64,000 nucleotides of DNA from Candidatus Planktophila lacus (GCF_002288385.1 NZ_CP016783.1:1240001-1304000); one strand, 5' to 3'. Positions 1 to 8,682 are shown, counted from the stretch's first letter. The notes: a model not told the origin generated them from the sequence alone. Made by a program: numbers and translations.

Positions 1-113
1 GAATAATCGATCCGTTGAAACTCTCTGCTGGCTCACTTGTCGCGCGAGATCACGCGACAGGAGAAGTTCAGAGCTTCCGGATCGCTCGTATTACAGGTGT
101 GGCTTCGATATGA
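1..113 (+). CDS. Helicase-associated protein, C-terminal end only
   Basis: An open frame enters from the left edge and stops with TGA at 111-113, overlapping the next start codon by ATGA. The visible tail (about 36 residues) reads PLKLSAGSLVARDHATGE, then QSFRIARITGVASI. This resembles the C-terminus of the actinobacterial helicase-associated (XPB/Ssl2 N-terminal-like) proteins, which end with a 'V.aG.l.a.d...g..rsf...RI.gV' pattern and are commonly encoded just upstream of the bacterial XPB helicase. The XPB gene lies one gene downstream here, which supports the call. The catalytic and N-terminal parts are outside the window, so the assignment rests on a short tail plus context. Confidence 0.55.
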   Translation, partial: IIDPLKLSAGSLVARDHATGEVQSFRIARITGVASI

Positions 114-1219
114 CGAGCGCCAATAGCGATAAATACGGCAGACTTGACCCTATGTTGGCGGCGATAGAAGCGTTGGTTCGTTGTGAATCACCGAGCGAAG
201 ATATTGAAGCCTGTCGCAACGTTGTTCGTTTAGCTAGCGATATTTCAACGCGCGTACTTGGAACACCTGCGCAAATAAAAGAGATCGAAGGCCGACCAGT
301 TTTCTGGTGGGGATCAGATGCACCCGAGATTTTAATTTTGGCCCATCTCGATACCGTTTGGCCACATGGTTCTTACTCACCGCTCTGGGAAGTAAATGGC
401 GATGTAGTTCGCGGCCCCGGAGTATTTGATATGAAGGCGGGATTTGTTCAAGCTCTCTACGCACTTAAGGGAATCTCTGAAGCTGGTAATCGCGTGGCAC
501 TTATTGCAACAACTGATGAAGAGACCGGAAGTTTTGCATCACGCAAATTAATTATGGATTTATCCGCCAAGGCTAAAGCGGTTTTAGTTCTAGAAGCATC
601 GCTTAATGGAAAAGTGAAGACCGGGCGCAAAGGCACCGCGATGTACAAGGTCAGCGCACATGGTCTGGCATCACATGCCGGCCTTGAACCAGAAAAGGGC
701 GTCAACGCAACTGTTGAGATCGCACATTTAATTCTGAAGTTATCTGCGTTAGAAGATTCGGCTCATGGAACAACTGTGGTCCCGACACTTCTGCGTTCTG
801 GAAACAGCGCAAATACAGTCCCTGATTTAGCGGTGCTAGAAATTGATGCCCGTTCTTTCTCACAGGCCGAACTAGAGCGAATTGATAAGGCGATTAAAGC
901 GCTACCTTCCACGGTTTCTGGAGCACGTATTGAAGTAACAGGTGGTTTAAATCGTCCGCCGCTACAACCTTCATCAACAAAAGAACTTTATGAGCGCGCA
1001 GAACGTGTGGCGAAAGAGATCGGCATGGCGCCTCTTGGTTGCGCTGAAGTCGGTGGCGCAAGCGATGGCAACTTTGCCGCGGCCGCTGGTGCACAAGTAC
1101 TAGATGGTTTAGGCGCTGTTGGTGGCGGAGCACATGCACCAAATGAATGGTTAAGTCTGAAATCTATCGAAGAACGAAGTGCGCTTCTGCATGCTCTAAT
1201 AAAGGATCTCTTGAAATGA
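110..1219 (+). CDS. M20-family metallopeptidase (carboxypeptidase G2/ArgE-like)
   Basis: A 369-residue two-domain zinc exopeptidase or deacylase, probably cytosolic because no signal peptide is visible. M20 landmarks appear in order: HLDTVW near residue 79 (metal His and catalytic Asp), GPGVFDMKAG near 105 (bridging Asp), DEETGS near 136 (general-base Glu and metal Glu), the dimerisation-domain His in the middle, and a late AHAPNEW segment near 341 with the last metal His. The order and spacing fit the glutamate carboxypeptidase (CPG2) branch better than DapE. The substrate cannot be told from sequence. The start overlaps the upstream stop by 4 nt and the end overlaps the helicase start by 4 nt, so the three genes are probably co-translated. 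Confidence 0.85.
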   Translation: MTSANSDKYGRLDPMLAAIEALVRCESPSEDIEACRNVVRLASDISTRVLGTPAQIKEIEGRPVFWWGSDAPEILILAHLDTVWPHGSYSPLWEVNGDVVRGPGVFDMKAGFVQALYALKGISEAGNRVALIATTDEETGSFASRKLIMDLSAKAKAVLVLEASLNGKVKTGRKGTAMYKVSAHGLASHAGLEPEKGVNATVEIAHLILKLSALEDSAHGTTVVPTLLRSGNSANTVPDLAVLEIDARSFSQAELERIDKAIKALPSTVSGARIEVTGGLNRPPLQPSSTKELYERAERVAKEIGMAPLGCAEVGGASDGNFAAAAGAQVLDGLGAVGGGAHAPNEWLSLKSIEERSALLHALIKDLLK

Positions 1220-2865
1220 GCGAAGGCCCGCTAATTGTTCAGAGCGATAAGACGCTCCTGCTAGATATTGATCATCCGATGTCGACGGAATGTCGTCGCG
1301 CTATTGCACCTTTTGCTGAACTCGAACGTTCGCCTGAACATATTCATACCTACCGTTTAACAAACCTTGGATTATGGAATGCGCGCGCTGCCGGCCATGA
1401 TGCTGAACTAGTCATCGATACTTTAATTAAATACTCGCGTTACGCGGTGCCACATTCTCTTCTTGTAGATGTTGCCGAAACCATGTCGCGTTACGGCCGT
1501 TTGCGCCTTGAAGCCGACCCAGTACATGGCTTGATTCTTGTGACTACAGATGTCGGTGTACTTGAAGAAGTTATCCGCGCCAAGAAGATTGCACCGCTGC
1601 TCGGTGTTCGAATCGATCCGGAAACTATTGCAGTTCATCCCAGCCAACGTGGTGCGATCAAACAATCACTTCTGCGTTTAGGTTGGCCGGCAGAAGATTT
1701 CGCAGGATACGTTGACGGCCAAGCACATGAAATCGCGCTAAAGCAGAGCGACTGGAAAATTCGTCCCTATCAAGAGTTAGCTGCCGAAGGTTTCTGGCAC
1801 GGTGGTTCTGGCGTTGTTGTACTTCCTTGTGGCGCCGGAAAGACAATTGTCGGTGCTGCAGCAATGGCACATGCCAAAGCAACAACTTTGATTTTGGTTA
1901 CAAATACAGTTGCAGCGCGCCAATGGCGTGAAGAACTCCTTCGCCGCACAACGCTTAATGAAGATGAGATCGGCGAATACTCAGGTGCTAAGAAAGAGAT
2001 TCGCCCAGTCACAATTGCGACTTATCAGGTTATGACGAAGAAGAAGAATGGTGTCTATTCACACCTTGATCTCTTTGATACCCATGACTGGGGCTTAATC
2101 ATTTACGACGAAGTTCATTTACTGCCAGCACCAATCTTTCGCTTTACCGCTGATATTCAATCGCGCCGCCGTTTAGGGCTAACTGCAACGTTGGTTCGTG
2201 AAGATGGCATGGAGGGCGAGGTCTTTTCGCTAATTGGTCCAAAGCGCTTTGACGTTCCATGGAAAGAGATCGAAGCCCAGGGATATATCGCACCTGCCGA
2301 ATGTATTGAAGTTCGTGTAAATCTGACCGAAGCAGAACGCCTTTCCTATGCAACAGCAGAGCCAGAAGAGCGTTATCGCTACTGCGCAACTACCCGCACT
2401 AAGCGTGATGTTGTTGAAGAACTTGTTGGCCTACATGCAGGCGAGCAAATTCTAGTTATCGGTCAATACATTGATCAATTAGATGATTTATCAGAGACGC
2501 TTGGTGTGCCAGTAATTAAAGGTGAGACACCAATCAAAGAGCGCGAAAAGCTCTTTGCTGCATTTCGCACCGGTGAGATCACGTGTTTAGTTGTTTCAAA
2601 AGTTGCCAATTTTTCTATTGATTTACCAGAGGCAACCATTGCGATTCAGGTATCTGGCGCTTTTGGTTCTCGTCAGGAAGAAGCACAGCGCTTAGGGCGA
2701 ATCTTGCGTCCCAAGGCAGATGGCCGTGGCGCTAAGTTTTACTCAGTTGTTTCGCGCGACACTATCGATCAAGATTTCGCGCAAAACCGTCAGCGCTTCC
2801 TTGCCGAGCAAGGTTATTCATATCGAATTATCGACGCTGATGATGTATTTCAAGGGAAGATCTAA
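1216..2865 (+). CDS. DNA repair helicase, XPB type (superfamily 2)
   Basis: 549 residues, ATP-dependent 3'-5' DNA helicase of the bacterial XPB/ERCC3 group. Visible motifs: Walker A LPCGAGKT near residue 203, DEVH box (YDEVHLLPAP) near 297, LGLTATLVREDG (motif III region), and EEAQRLGRILRPK as motif VI. The N-terminal ~170 residues form the XPB damage-recognition-like region. The ATG at 1216 is chosen over an in-frame start at 1147 because it forms an ATGA overlap with the peptidase stop and has AAAGGA upstream. The 3' end overlaps the convergent glutaredoxin-like gene by 38 bp. The cellular role of bacterial XPB (repair or recombination) is not settled. Confidence 0.92.
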   Translation: MSEGPLIVQSDKTLLLDIDHPMSTECRRAIAPFAELERSPEHIHTYRLTNLGLWNARAAGHDAELVIDTLIKYSRYAVPHSLLVDVAETMSRYGRLRLEADPVHGLILVTTDVGVLEEVIRAKKIAPLLGVRIDPETIAVHPSQRGAIKQSLLRLGWPAEDFAGYVDGQAHEIALKQSDWKIRPYQELAAEGFWHGGSGVVVLPCGAGKTIVGAAAMAHAKATTLILVTNTVAARQWREELLRRTTLNEDEIGEYSGAKKEIRPVTIATYQVMTKKKNGVYSHLDLFDTHDWGLIIYDEVHLLPAPIFRFTADIQSRRRLGLTATLVREDGMEGEVFSLIGPKRFDVPWKEIEAQGYIAPAECIEVRVNLTEAERLSYATAEPEERYRYCATTRTKRDVVEELVGLHAGEQILVIGQYIDQLDDLSETLGVPVIKGETPIKEREKLFAAFRTGEITCLVVSKVANFSIDLPEATIAIQVSGAFGSRQEEAQRLGRILRPKADGRGAKFYSVVSRDTIDQDFAQNRQRFLAEQGYSYRIIDADDVFQGKI

Positions 2866-3082
2866 AGCGCTCTACATCCACTCTGAAAAAGTCATGATGC
2901 TCGCCATTGATATGAATCACCGGAACTTCGTGTCCATATAACTTTTCTAACTCTGGACTTCCGTCAATCAGCTTTATCTCTAAATCAAAATTGAGTTCTT
3001 CTGTCAGCCCCGCCAAAGTTACTTCAACGTTCTCACATAGATGACATCCACTGCGTGAATAAACAGTTACTACTGGCTTCAC
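2828..3082 (-). CDS. Glutaredoxin-like (thioredoxin-fold) protein
   Basis: 84 residues. It opens with a beta strand and the redox motif SRSGCHLC (Cys13, Cys16), followed by a helix and the cis-Pro segment HEVPVIHINGE, as in the DUF836/glutaredoxin-like family. It probably acts as a small cytosolic thiol-disulfide oxidoreductase; the partner is unknown. Its start overlaps the stop of the upstream gene (3079-3426) by 4 nt, so the two are co-translated. Its last 38 bp run through the 3' end of the helicase gene on the opposite strand. Confidence 0.8.
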   Translation of the reverse strand: MKPVVTVYSRSGCHLCENVEVTLAGLTEELNFDLEIKLIDGSPELEKLYGHEVPVIHINGEHHDFFRVDVERFRSSLEIHHQRR

Positions 3083-3426
3083 TTCTTCTTTTTCTTTGGT
3101 GAAGTAAATGCTCGGTCGACCAACTCTTGAATAATTAAGGTGGCATCACCTTTGGCGCGATAAAGATTCTCTTCCACGTTCTTTAACAAAGTCTCAGCGG
3201 TTGTCTTTGTGACAGTTCCAACGAGTGGACCATACTTCTTTGAGAAAACCTTGTGAGCGATCTCGCCGATCGAATTTGCTAACTCGGTGCGCGCTTCATC
3301 TAAGGTCGGTTCTGGGCGTGGTGCAGAAGTATTGAAATCTAAGGTTATTGGTCGCTCAGATTTCATCCTTGAGATTACTTCTGTGAAATCTACTTCTGCC
3401 ATATCGGCTTGAGACTTGGGGGTCAT
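3079..3426 (-). CDS. Small conserved hypothetical protein with lysine-rich tail
   Basis: 115 residues, not recognised. It is predicted mostly helical, charged and soluble, with no signal peptide or membrane segment. It ends in FTSPKKKKK. ATG at 3426 is used; a second in-frame Met at residue 9 (MAEVDF) is possible. A GAGAAT hexamer sits 6 nt before the ATG, close to the leaderless promoter pattern seen elsewhere in the window, which favours the first ATG. It is divergent from the secreted peptidase gene, whose own start is only 35 bp away, and is translationally coupled to the glutaredoxin-like gene. Confidence 0.6.
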   Translation of the reverse strand: MTPKSQADMAEVDFTEVISRMKSERPITLDFNTSAPRPEPTLDEARTELANSIGEIAHKVFSKKYGPLVGTVTKTTAETLLKNVEENLYRAKGDATLIIQELVDRAFTSPKKKKK

Positions 3427-3447
3427 GGCGACATTCTCGCATCCTGA

Positions 3448-3453
3448 TAGCGT
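3448..3453 (+). promoter_or_regulatory. -10 element of a leaderless promoter (secreted peptidase)
   Basis: TAGCGT ends 8 nt before the ATG at 3462 and there is no Shine-Dalgarno sequence in the gap, so transcription would begin at or next to the start codon. A possible -10 for the divergent gene (GAGAAT at 3433-3438) is 9 bp away. Confidence 0.45.
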
Positions 3454-3461
3454 TAGGCGCT

Positions 3462-5843
3462 ATGGCAAGGAAATTTATGCGAATTCCCACTCGCTCTGTT
3501 GCCATACTCACAGCGATCTCCGCGCTCTTCCTGGGGTTAGTTACTCCGACATCAGCAGATGCTTTAGTTCTGGTTCGCCCTGCAACACATTGGGGCAATG
3601 TTTATGCCGGCCCTTCTGCAAACATTCTCCAATCGCCAACTCCGAAAGTTGGAAAGCTCGAGAAGAAATCAAAGATAATTGTTAAGTACAACAACTTTCC
3701 AGAATGGACCAAGGTTCAGGTGCAAGCCGCCGTTGATGTCTGGGCGGCAAATTTTGAATCTAGCGTTCCAATTTATATAGATGCGACTTGGGGAAGATCT
3801 TCCTCGTATAGCGTCTTAGGAAGTGCCCGACCTGGAAGTTATTTCTCAAATTTTAAAGGCGCACCAGATTCCAGTCTCTGGTATCCCTCAGCGCTAGCCA
3901 ACGCACTTGCCGGTAAAGATTTAGATGGCGATAACCCCGAAATGATTATCACCGTTAACTCGTTAGCAAATTGGTACCGTGGAACTGGATCTGGTCCAAG
4001 TAGATCTGAATACGATCTGCAATCTGCAATTCTCCATGAGATGGCGCACGGACTTGGATTTCTCTCAACTGATAGTTACGACGATTTCTTTGGTTATGGT
4101 TCGATTGATCAACCAACTCCGTATAGCGCTTATGTCCAAACAGGAGATGGGCGCAGACTCTCAGATCTTCCCTCACCTTCATTAGAACTTGGTGAAGCGT
4201 TAACTTCGAAGTTAGTTTGGTCAGGACCCCTCGGAGTTGCAGCAAATGGCGGTGTAAAGCCACTGCTTTATACGCCTAAGAAATATGAAGATGGGTCTTC
4301 TGTTAGCCATTTAGATGAGGCAACATTTTCTAACGCTGGTAAAGATGCAGCGATGTCTCCTAATCTCGATGCCGGAGAAATTTTCCATGAGCCAGGGCCG
4401 CTATTGCTGGCGATGATGCAAGATCTACGAATTAAGCCGCCTGTGGGTATTGCCGTTGGAATTCCACAGCAAGTTCGTAACGCTCAAGCCCTTGTTTCAG
4501 ATAGTTCAGCGATCATTCGCTTTGATCCACCTGCCAATGCGCGCGCTGCACAAATAACCAGCTACACCGTAAAGAACACTAAGACTGGCGCAGAGAAGAG
4601 TTTTACAACTAGCCCGGCTGTTATGGCAGGGCTAAAAAATGGCACGGTTTATTCCTTTGAAATAACTGCATCAAACTCTTTGGGAACTTCTGATCCAATC
4701 ACTACGAATTCCATAACGCCGCAAGAGCCTTGGAAGAAGACGGTGATCGATCCGAAAGTTGATGCAGGTAATCTAACCAGCGCTACCTTTAACGCTAATC
4801 CTGCGATTGTTTATCAAGATGCAATAAATGGTTCGCTTAAAGTTGCGCTCTGGAATGGCAAGGTGTGGAGCAAACTAACTGTTGATGGTCGCGGCGGGTC
4901 TGCGGGCCGTACGCGTAATCCAATTGCAGGAGATGTCTCTGCCTGTGTAAGTGGATTTGGTAAAGAGCAAACACTGCATATCTTCTATTCAGATTCGGTA
5001 GATAAAGATCTGCGTTATGCCACATACGATGGCAAGAGTTTCAAATATGAAATTATTGATGGCAATGGCACAGCGGTAAATAGCTACGAAGATCCAATTC
5101 GCGTGCGCACAGCCAGTGATGTCAGCGTTTCAAACGCCTGCTCAATTAGCTCAGCTGGTATCCAAGTCTTCTATCGCGATGAGTCTCAAGGAATTCTCTT
5201 AGGCGCAGTCAAAGCCAAATCCAGTACCGAATGGAAATACGAACTCGTTGATGGCGATCGTAAAACTGATGATCGAACAACAGGTGATGTGGGCTTCCAT
5301 CTAGATGCGCTCTTTGATGGCAAAGAGACTGTTCTGCTCTATGACTCGATTCTTACAATCAACACTCGCAAAGAAGCGACATCAGGTGCGATAAGAGTTG
5401 CTAAGCGAATTGGTCTAGCTGCGAGTAGCTGGCGATACCAAACACTTGATACTTCAGGTGAGGCGATATCGGTTGTGGGTTACGACGTAGCGCTACATAA
5501 AGGCGCTCGTGGAATTATCGCAACCTGGCTTACCTCTTCAATTCTTACGATTCCTAAGGCGGAACAGATTCGTTGGGCATATCTAGGCGCTCCAACGGTA
5601 TTAACAACTTTGCCACCAACTAACTATGGAACACCCTCTAAGTTCCTAAGTAGCGATGGAACAACAACGGCCTTCAACTGTCAGGAAAGACTCTGTGCAA
5701 TTGATATCTCGAAAAAGACTATCTCGCTGGTCACTAAAGAACAGAGCGCAGATGGAATTGATTCGACTTGGATCGTCTTAAATAAAGTGCGTAATTTGAT
5801 TGCCGGCGTTGGTAACCAACTTATTTCACTGCGCCCACTCTAA
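3462..5843 (+). CDS. Secreted zinc metallopeptidase-like protein with fibronectin III domain
   Basis: 793 residues. The N-terminus carries a Sec signal peptide (basic n-region, hydrophobic ILTAISALFLGLV, cleavage near TSADA). The central domain has ILHEMAHGLGF with His192, Glu193 and His196. This HExxHxLGF form resembles leishmanolysin-like rather than classic metzincin motifs, because Ser rather than His occupies the third ligand position three residues after the Gly. Residues ~326-420 look like one fibronectin type III domain (ending AS.SLGTSDP..T..ITP). The last ~370 residues have repeated 'F..DG..' and 'LR.ATYDG' strands suggestive of a beta-propeller. Likely an exported hydrolase; substrate unknown. 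It converges on the next secreted gene with a 23-bp overlap. Confidence 0.75.
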   Translation: MARKFMRIPTRSVAILTAISALFLGLVTPTSADALVLVRPATHWGNVYAGPSANILQSPTPKVGKLEKKSKIIVKYNNFPEWTKVQVQAAVDVWAANFESSVPIYIDATWGRSSSYSVLGSARPGSYFSNFKGAPDSSLWYPSALANALAGKDLDGDNPEMIITVNSLANWYRGTGSGPSRSEYDLQSAILHEMAHGLGFLSTDSYDDFFGYGSIDQPTPYSAYVQTGDGRRLSDLPSPSLELGEALTSKLVWSGPLGVAANGGVKPLLYTPKKYEDGSSVSHLDEATFSNAGKDAAMSPNLDAGEIFHEPGPLLLAMMQDLRIKPPVGIAVGIPQQVRNAQALVSDSSAIIRFDPPANARAAQITSYTVKNTKTGAEKSFTTSPAVMAGLKNGTVYSFEITASNSLGTSDPITTNSITPQEPWKKTVIDPKVDAGNLTSATFNANPAIVYQDAINGSLKVALWNGKVWSKLTVDGRGGSAGRTRNPIAGDVSACVSGFGKEQTLHIFYSDSVDKDLRYATYDGKSFKYEIIDGNGTAVNSYEDPIRVRTASDVSVSNACSISSAGIQVFYRDESQGILLGAVKAKSSTEWKYELVDGDRKTDDRTTGDVGFHLDALFDGKETVLLYDSILTINTRKEATSGAIRVAKRIGLAASSWRYQTLDTSGEAISVVGYDVALHKGARGIIATWLTSSILTIPKAEQIRWAYLGAPTVLTTLPPTNYGTPSKFLSSDGTTTAFNCQERLCAIDISKKTISLVTKEQSADGIDSTWIVLNKVRNLIAGVGNQLISLRPL

Positions 5844-7023
5844 ATATTCCAGTTTCTGTCAATAGAAATAGTCCACCGCCAGCGGAGAAACCTGTTGATT
5901 TAACTTGACTCAATTCTGCAGCGGTAAAGGCGTTAATTAGCAAACCTTTACTATCAAACTGCAGAACAATACTTTGACCTTTTACTAACTTGGTGGGAGC
6001 TAGACCTTTAATTGCAGCGGTAGGTTCGAGAACAGCATAGAACGAGTTGTTGGGGCCATTTGATGCGAGCGTGCTTCCAGTAGATGCAAAACGAGTTGTC
6101 CAGGTCGGTGTAAAAGAACTCGCGAATTTTGTAATGGCACTCTCACTCGTTGTTCCTGATCTAACTGAACCAGTCAGAAATAAGGTGCTAGTTGCGCTAC
6201 TCCAACTACGTTGTGCTCTCGGGGCAGAGCTTCGAACAACTGAAGAAATTGCTCCGGCTTTAGAGACTTTAATCAAGACTCCATCTTCGCGTCCTACCAA
6301 TTTCTTGCCAGCCAAAGTTTCAGTACTTGATCCAAATAAGTTAACAGTTCCATCACCGAGTCTGACTACAGAGTTCAACTTGGTCTTGGCTGTTCCGATC
6401 TTTAACTCTTTACCAAATTCACCTTTGAGGTTTGCTGAGATTAGAAATGGTCCAGATTCACGAGAGCCGATAAGAGATATACCTGTTGCGCTAATTGATA
6501 TCGCCTCAACAATTGAAATCTCACTTTGGGCGCTAGAAAAAGTTTCGGTAACTTCGCCAGCTTTGCTCATCTTCCAGAGCGTTAATTGGCGCATATCTTG
6601 GCGAAGCGGAGTTACATTTTCGAGCGCTACGTTATCTGGGTTAAGTGCGCCGCCCACTGCAGTAGTCGTTTCTATGCTTGCTGGCAGTGCAGAATTTCCA
6701 GCGAGCCAGATATTTCCCTGGTTATCTGCAGCAATTGCCGTTGCAACTTCATCGCTTCCTGAATCGATGGTCTTTGACCAAAGACTGGTTCCAGCGAAAT
6801 CTCTAGCCTGAATCTCGATATTCGATGTGTTAGTCAATACGTTCTTCAGCGTGATTACTGACTCTGCAGTAACAGCGAATAGTTCTACTTCAGCGCTCTC
6901 TGCCCATTTAACAGCGCTTTTTACTGTGACTAATTTTGGTGCCGCGTTGGCAGTTGTCGGAAATACCAACGCCGAAATTAGTATTAGAGCAAATAACTTA
7001 CGCAAGTTCTTGTGAGCGATCAC
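5821..7023 (-). CDS. Secreted hypothetical protein, beta-propeller-like
   Basis: 400 residues, not recognised by name. A Sec signal peptide is clear: LRKLFALILISALVF then TTANA|AP. The mature part is rich in short strands with repeated patterns such as 'ATAIAADNQGNIWLAGNS' and 'GDGTVNLFGSST', which recall delta-60/SBBP-type propeller repeats in secreted actinobacterial proteins. It starts with GTG at 7023 inside the end of proC (26-bp overlap), so it is probably translated from the proC message. A TTG at 7005 is an alternative. The 3' end overlaps that of the convergent secreted peptidase. No catalytic motif is visible. Confidence 0.7.
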   Translation of the reverse strand: MIAHKNLRKLFALILISALVFPTTANAAPKLVTVKSAVKWAESAEVELFAVTAESVITLKNVLTNTSNIEIQARDFAGTSLWSKTIDSGSDEVATAIAADNQGNIWLAGNSALPASIETTTAVGGALNPDNVALENVTPLRQDMRQLTLWKMSKAGEVTETFSSAQSEISIVEAISISATGISLIGSRESGPFLISANLKGEFGKELKIGTAKTKLNSVVRLGDGTVNLFGSSTETLAGKKLVGREDGVLIKVSKAGAISSVVRSSAPRAQRSWSSATSTLFLTGSVRSGTTSESAITKFASSFTPTWTTRFASTGSTLASNGPNNSFYAVLEPTAAIKGLAPTKLVKGQSIVLQFDSKGLLINAFTAAELSQVKSTGFSAGGGLFLLTETGIFRVGAVK

Positions 7024-7822
7024 GTGCCGCCTTCATAGCTTTTGCAACAGTTGCAGAGATATCTGAATCGTTAAAAGAATTTAGCGCTGCAAAAGTTGTT
7101 CCGTTAGGGCTAGTCACCTTTTCGCGAAGCGTAGTTGGGGAATCACCAGATTGATCAAGTAGCTTTGCTGCTCCCACAATCGTCTGAATTGTTAAGGTGG
7201 TTGCATCTTCTTGCGATAGACCGAGTGCAACTGCGCCATCGACCATCGCTTCAACAAATCTAAAGAAATATGCGGGGCCAGATCCGCTAGTCGCTGTTAC
7301 GGCATCCTGCAGATCCTCATCTACCTCAATCACTTTTCCAACTGCGCCTAAGAAGCCGAGTGTGAAAGCTTTCTGTTCAGGAGAAACTAGCGCACAGCAA
7401 GAGATAGCTGACATACCTGCTCCGACCAGAGTTGGCGTATTTGGCATCACGCGAATAACTGGGTTGGCAGAAGTTCCGATGATGTCGGCAATACCGCGGA
7501 TCTGCTTACCGGCCACGAATGAGATAACTAGTACGCCCTTGCTGATCACAGGCGCGATTTCAGCCAATACCGTGGCCATATCTTGTGGCTTAACGACTAG
7601 AAGAATTAGATCGCTCTGCGCAACGTTCGTGGCTAAATCAGCGTTTGCCACTTTATAGCGAGCGATTAACTCAGCAGCGCGTTCTTCGCGCTTTTCAGAG
7701 ATAGTGATATTTGTTGGCTTAACTCCGTAGGTAATAAGGGCAGAGATAAGTGCTTCGCCCATTACTCCGGCCCCAATAACTGCGACCTTGGAGTCGATTA
7801 ACGATTTCTCTGAATTAGCCAT
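6998..7822 (-). CDS. proC: Pyrroline-5-carboxylate reductase
   Basis: 274 residues. It catalyses the last step of proline synthesis, NAD(P)H-dependent reduction of pyrroline-5-carboxylate. The N-terminal Rossmann fingerprint VAVIGAGVMGEALISAL follows a short leader. Other landmarks are VKPQDM, VIRVMPNTP, and the ProC signature region VTATSGSGPAYFF through the C-terminal REKVTSPNGTT. Its length is normal for the family. It starts at an ATG with TACTCT ending 6 nt upstream and no Shine-Dalgarno, suggesting a leaderless message. The stop lies inside the start of the downstream secreted-protein gene. Confidence 0.95.
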   Translation of the reverse strand: MANSEKSLIDSKVAVIGAGVMGEALISALITYGVKPTNITISEKREERAAELIARYKVANADLATNVAQSDLILLVVKPQDMATVLAEIAPVISKGVLVISFVAGKQIRGIADIIGTSANPVIRVMPNTPTLVGAGMSAISCCALVSPEQKAFTLGFLGAVGKVIEVDEDLQDAVTATSGSGPAYFFRFVEAMVDGAVALGLSQEDATTLTIQTIVGAAKLLDQSGDSPTTLREKVTSPNGTTFAALNSFNDSDISATVAKAMKAARDRSQELA

Positions 7823-7828
7823 AGCGAA

Positions 7829-7834
7829 AGAGTA
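7829..7834 (-). promoter_or_regulatory. -10 element of proC, leaderless
   Basis: On the minus strand TACTCT ends 6 nt before the proC ATG. It is back-to-back with the -10 of the divergent gene (7839-7844), with only CGCG between. Confidence 0.45.
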
Positions 7835-7838
7835 CGCG

Positions 7839-7844
7839 TAGGCT
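7839..7844 (+). promoter_or_regulatory. -10 element of the Cys-rich protein gene, leaderless
   Basis: TAGGCT ends 8 nt before the ATG at 7853, with no ribosome binding site in between. It forms a tight divergent pair with the proC -10. Confidence 0.45.
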
Positions 7845-7852
7845 CTGCGACT

Positions 7853-8662
7853 ATGTCAGAAATTAAGCCAGGTTTCGCACGCGATTGGGTCGAATTCACA
7901 GATCCCAACGATCCTGAGGAAATCTTTAAATGTGACCTCACTTGGCTGACTTCATATTGGACCTGTATTTATGGCGATGGTTGCAAAGGCGTATTTGAAA
8001 ACCGTCCTAATGCAGGATGTTGCACAGAAGGTGCAATGTATTCCGATGAAGATGACGAAGAACGCGTACGCAAGGCCGCTGCTGATCTAACTCCTGAAAT
8101 GTGGCAGTTCTATGATCAAGCGCGTCCTAAGAAACCAAATGGCCAACTTCGTATCTCAGATTTAGATGAAGATAAAGAACGTAAGACTCGCACCATTGAT
8201 GATGGATGTATCTTCTTAAACCGTAAAGGTTATGAAGCTCCAGGATTTACCGGAAACTTCGGTTGCGTTCTGCATCATTTAGCTCAAAAAGAAAATCGCC
8301 ACTTCGTTGATACTAAACCAGATGTTTGCTGGCAGTTGCCGTTGCGTCGCAGTTTTGAAACGCGCGAAGTCGGAGAACGCGAATATTCAATTACCGTAAT
8401 TGGTGAATACGAAAGACTTGCATGGGGCGATGGCGGAGATGATTTCGATTGGTACTGCACAAGCAATACCGATGCACACGTCGGTAGCGAACCGGTTTAC
8501 ATCTCTAACCGCACCGAACTCCAAGCGCTAATGGGCGAAGCTGCATATGCAGTACTCGCCGAACATTGCGATAAGCGGGTTCAGGGAATTAACGATGCGA
8601 AAGCGCGCTCACTTCCACTCTTTGTAATCCAACACCCAGCATCTATCGCCGCTGGGAAGTAG
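7853..8662 (+). CDS. Conserved Cys-rich protein, YkgJ/DUF3109-like cysteine pattern
   Basis: 269 residues, function unknown. Cysteines are grouped: CDLTWLTSYWTCIYGDGCKG, then NAGCC, then DDGCIFLNR, then GNFGCVLHHLA, and KPDVCWQLPLRR. The late part 'C.FL...GC.LH..A......KP..CW.lPL' resembles the metal- or Fe-S-binding cysteine cluster of the YkgJ (UPF0153)/DUF3109 families, though I cannot confirm homology. No signal peptide or membrane segment is present. It stands alone between proC (divergent) and radA. It could bind zinc or an iron-sulfur cluster. Confidence 0.65.
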   Translation: MSEIKPGFARDWVEFTDPNDPEEIFKCDLTWLTSYWTCIYGDGCKGVFENRPNAGCCTEGAMYSDEDDEERVRKAAADLTPEMWQFYDQARPKKPNGQLRISDLDEDKERKTRTIDDGCIFLNRKGYEAPGFTGNFGCVLHHLAQKENRHFVDTKPDVCWQLPLRRSFETREVGEREYSITVIGEYERLAWGDGGDDFDWYCTSNTDAHVGSEPVYISNRTELQALMGEAAYAVLAEHCDKRVQGINDAKARSLPLFVIQHPASIAAGK

Positions 8663-8676
8663 TCAGCCCGACCCTC

Positions 8677-8682
8677 TAGAGT
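8677..8682 (+). promoter_or_regulatory. -10 element of radA, leaderless
   Basis: TAGAGT ends 6 nt before the ATG at 8689. This spacing makes the ATG, not the in-frame TTG at 8683, the likely start. Confidence 0.45.

Noticed and set aside
6047-6811. 254-codon open frame on the plus strand opposite the secreted propeller-like gene.
   Set aside because: It lies wholly antisense to a gene with a clear signal peptide and proC coupling; its translation has no recognisable motif and no ribosome binding site. It is a composition shadow.
7197-7658. 153-codon open frame antisense to proC.
   Set aside because: proC is unambiguous on the other strand; the translation is Ser/Thr/Ala-rich low-complexity typical of a shadow frame.
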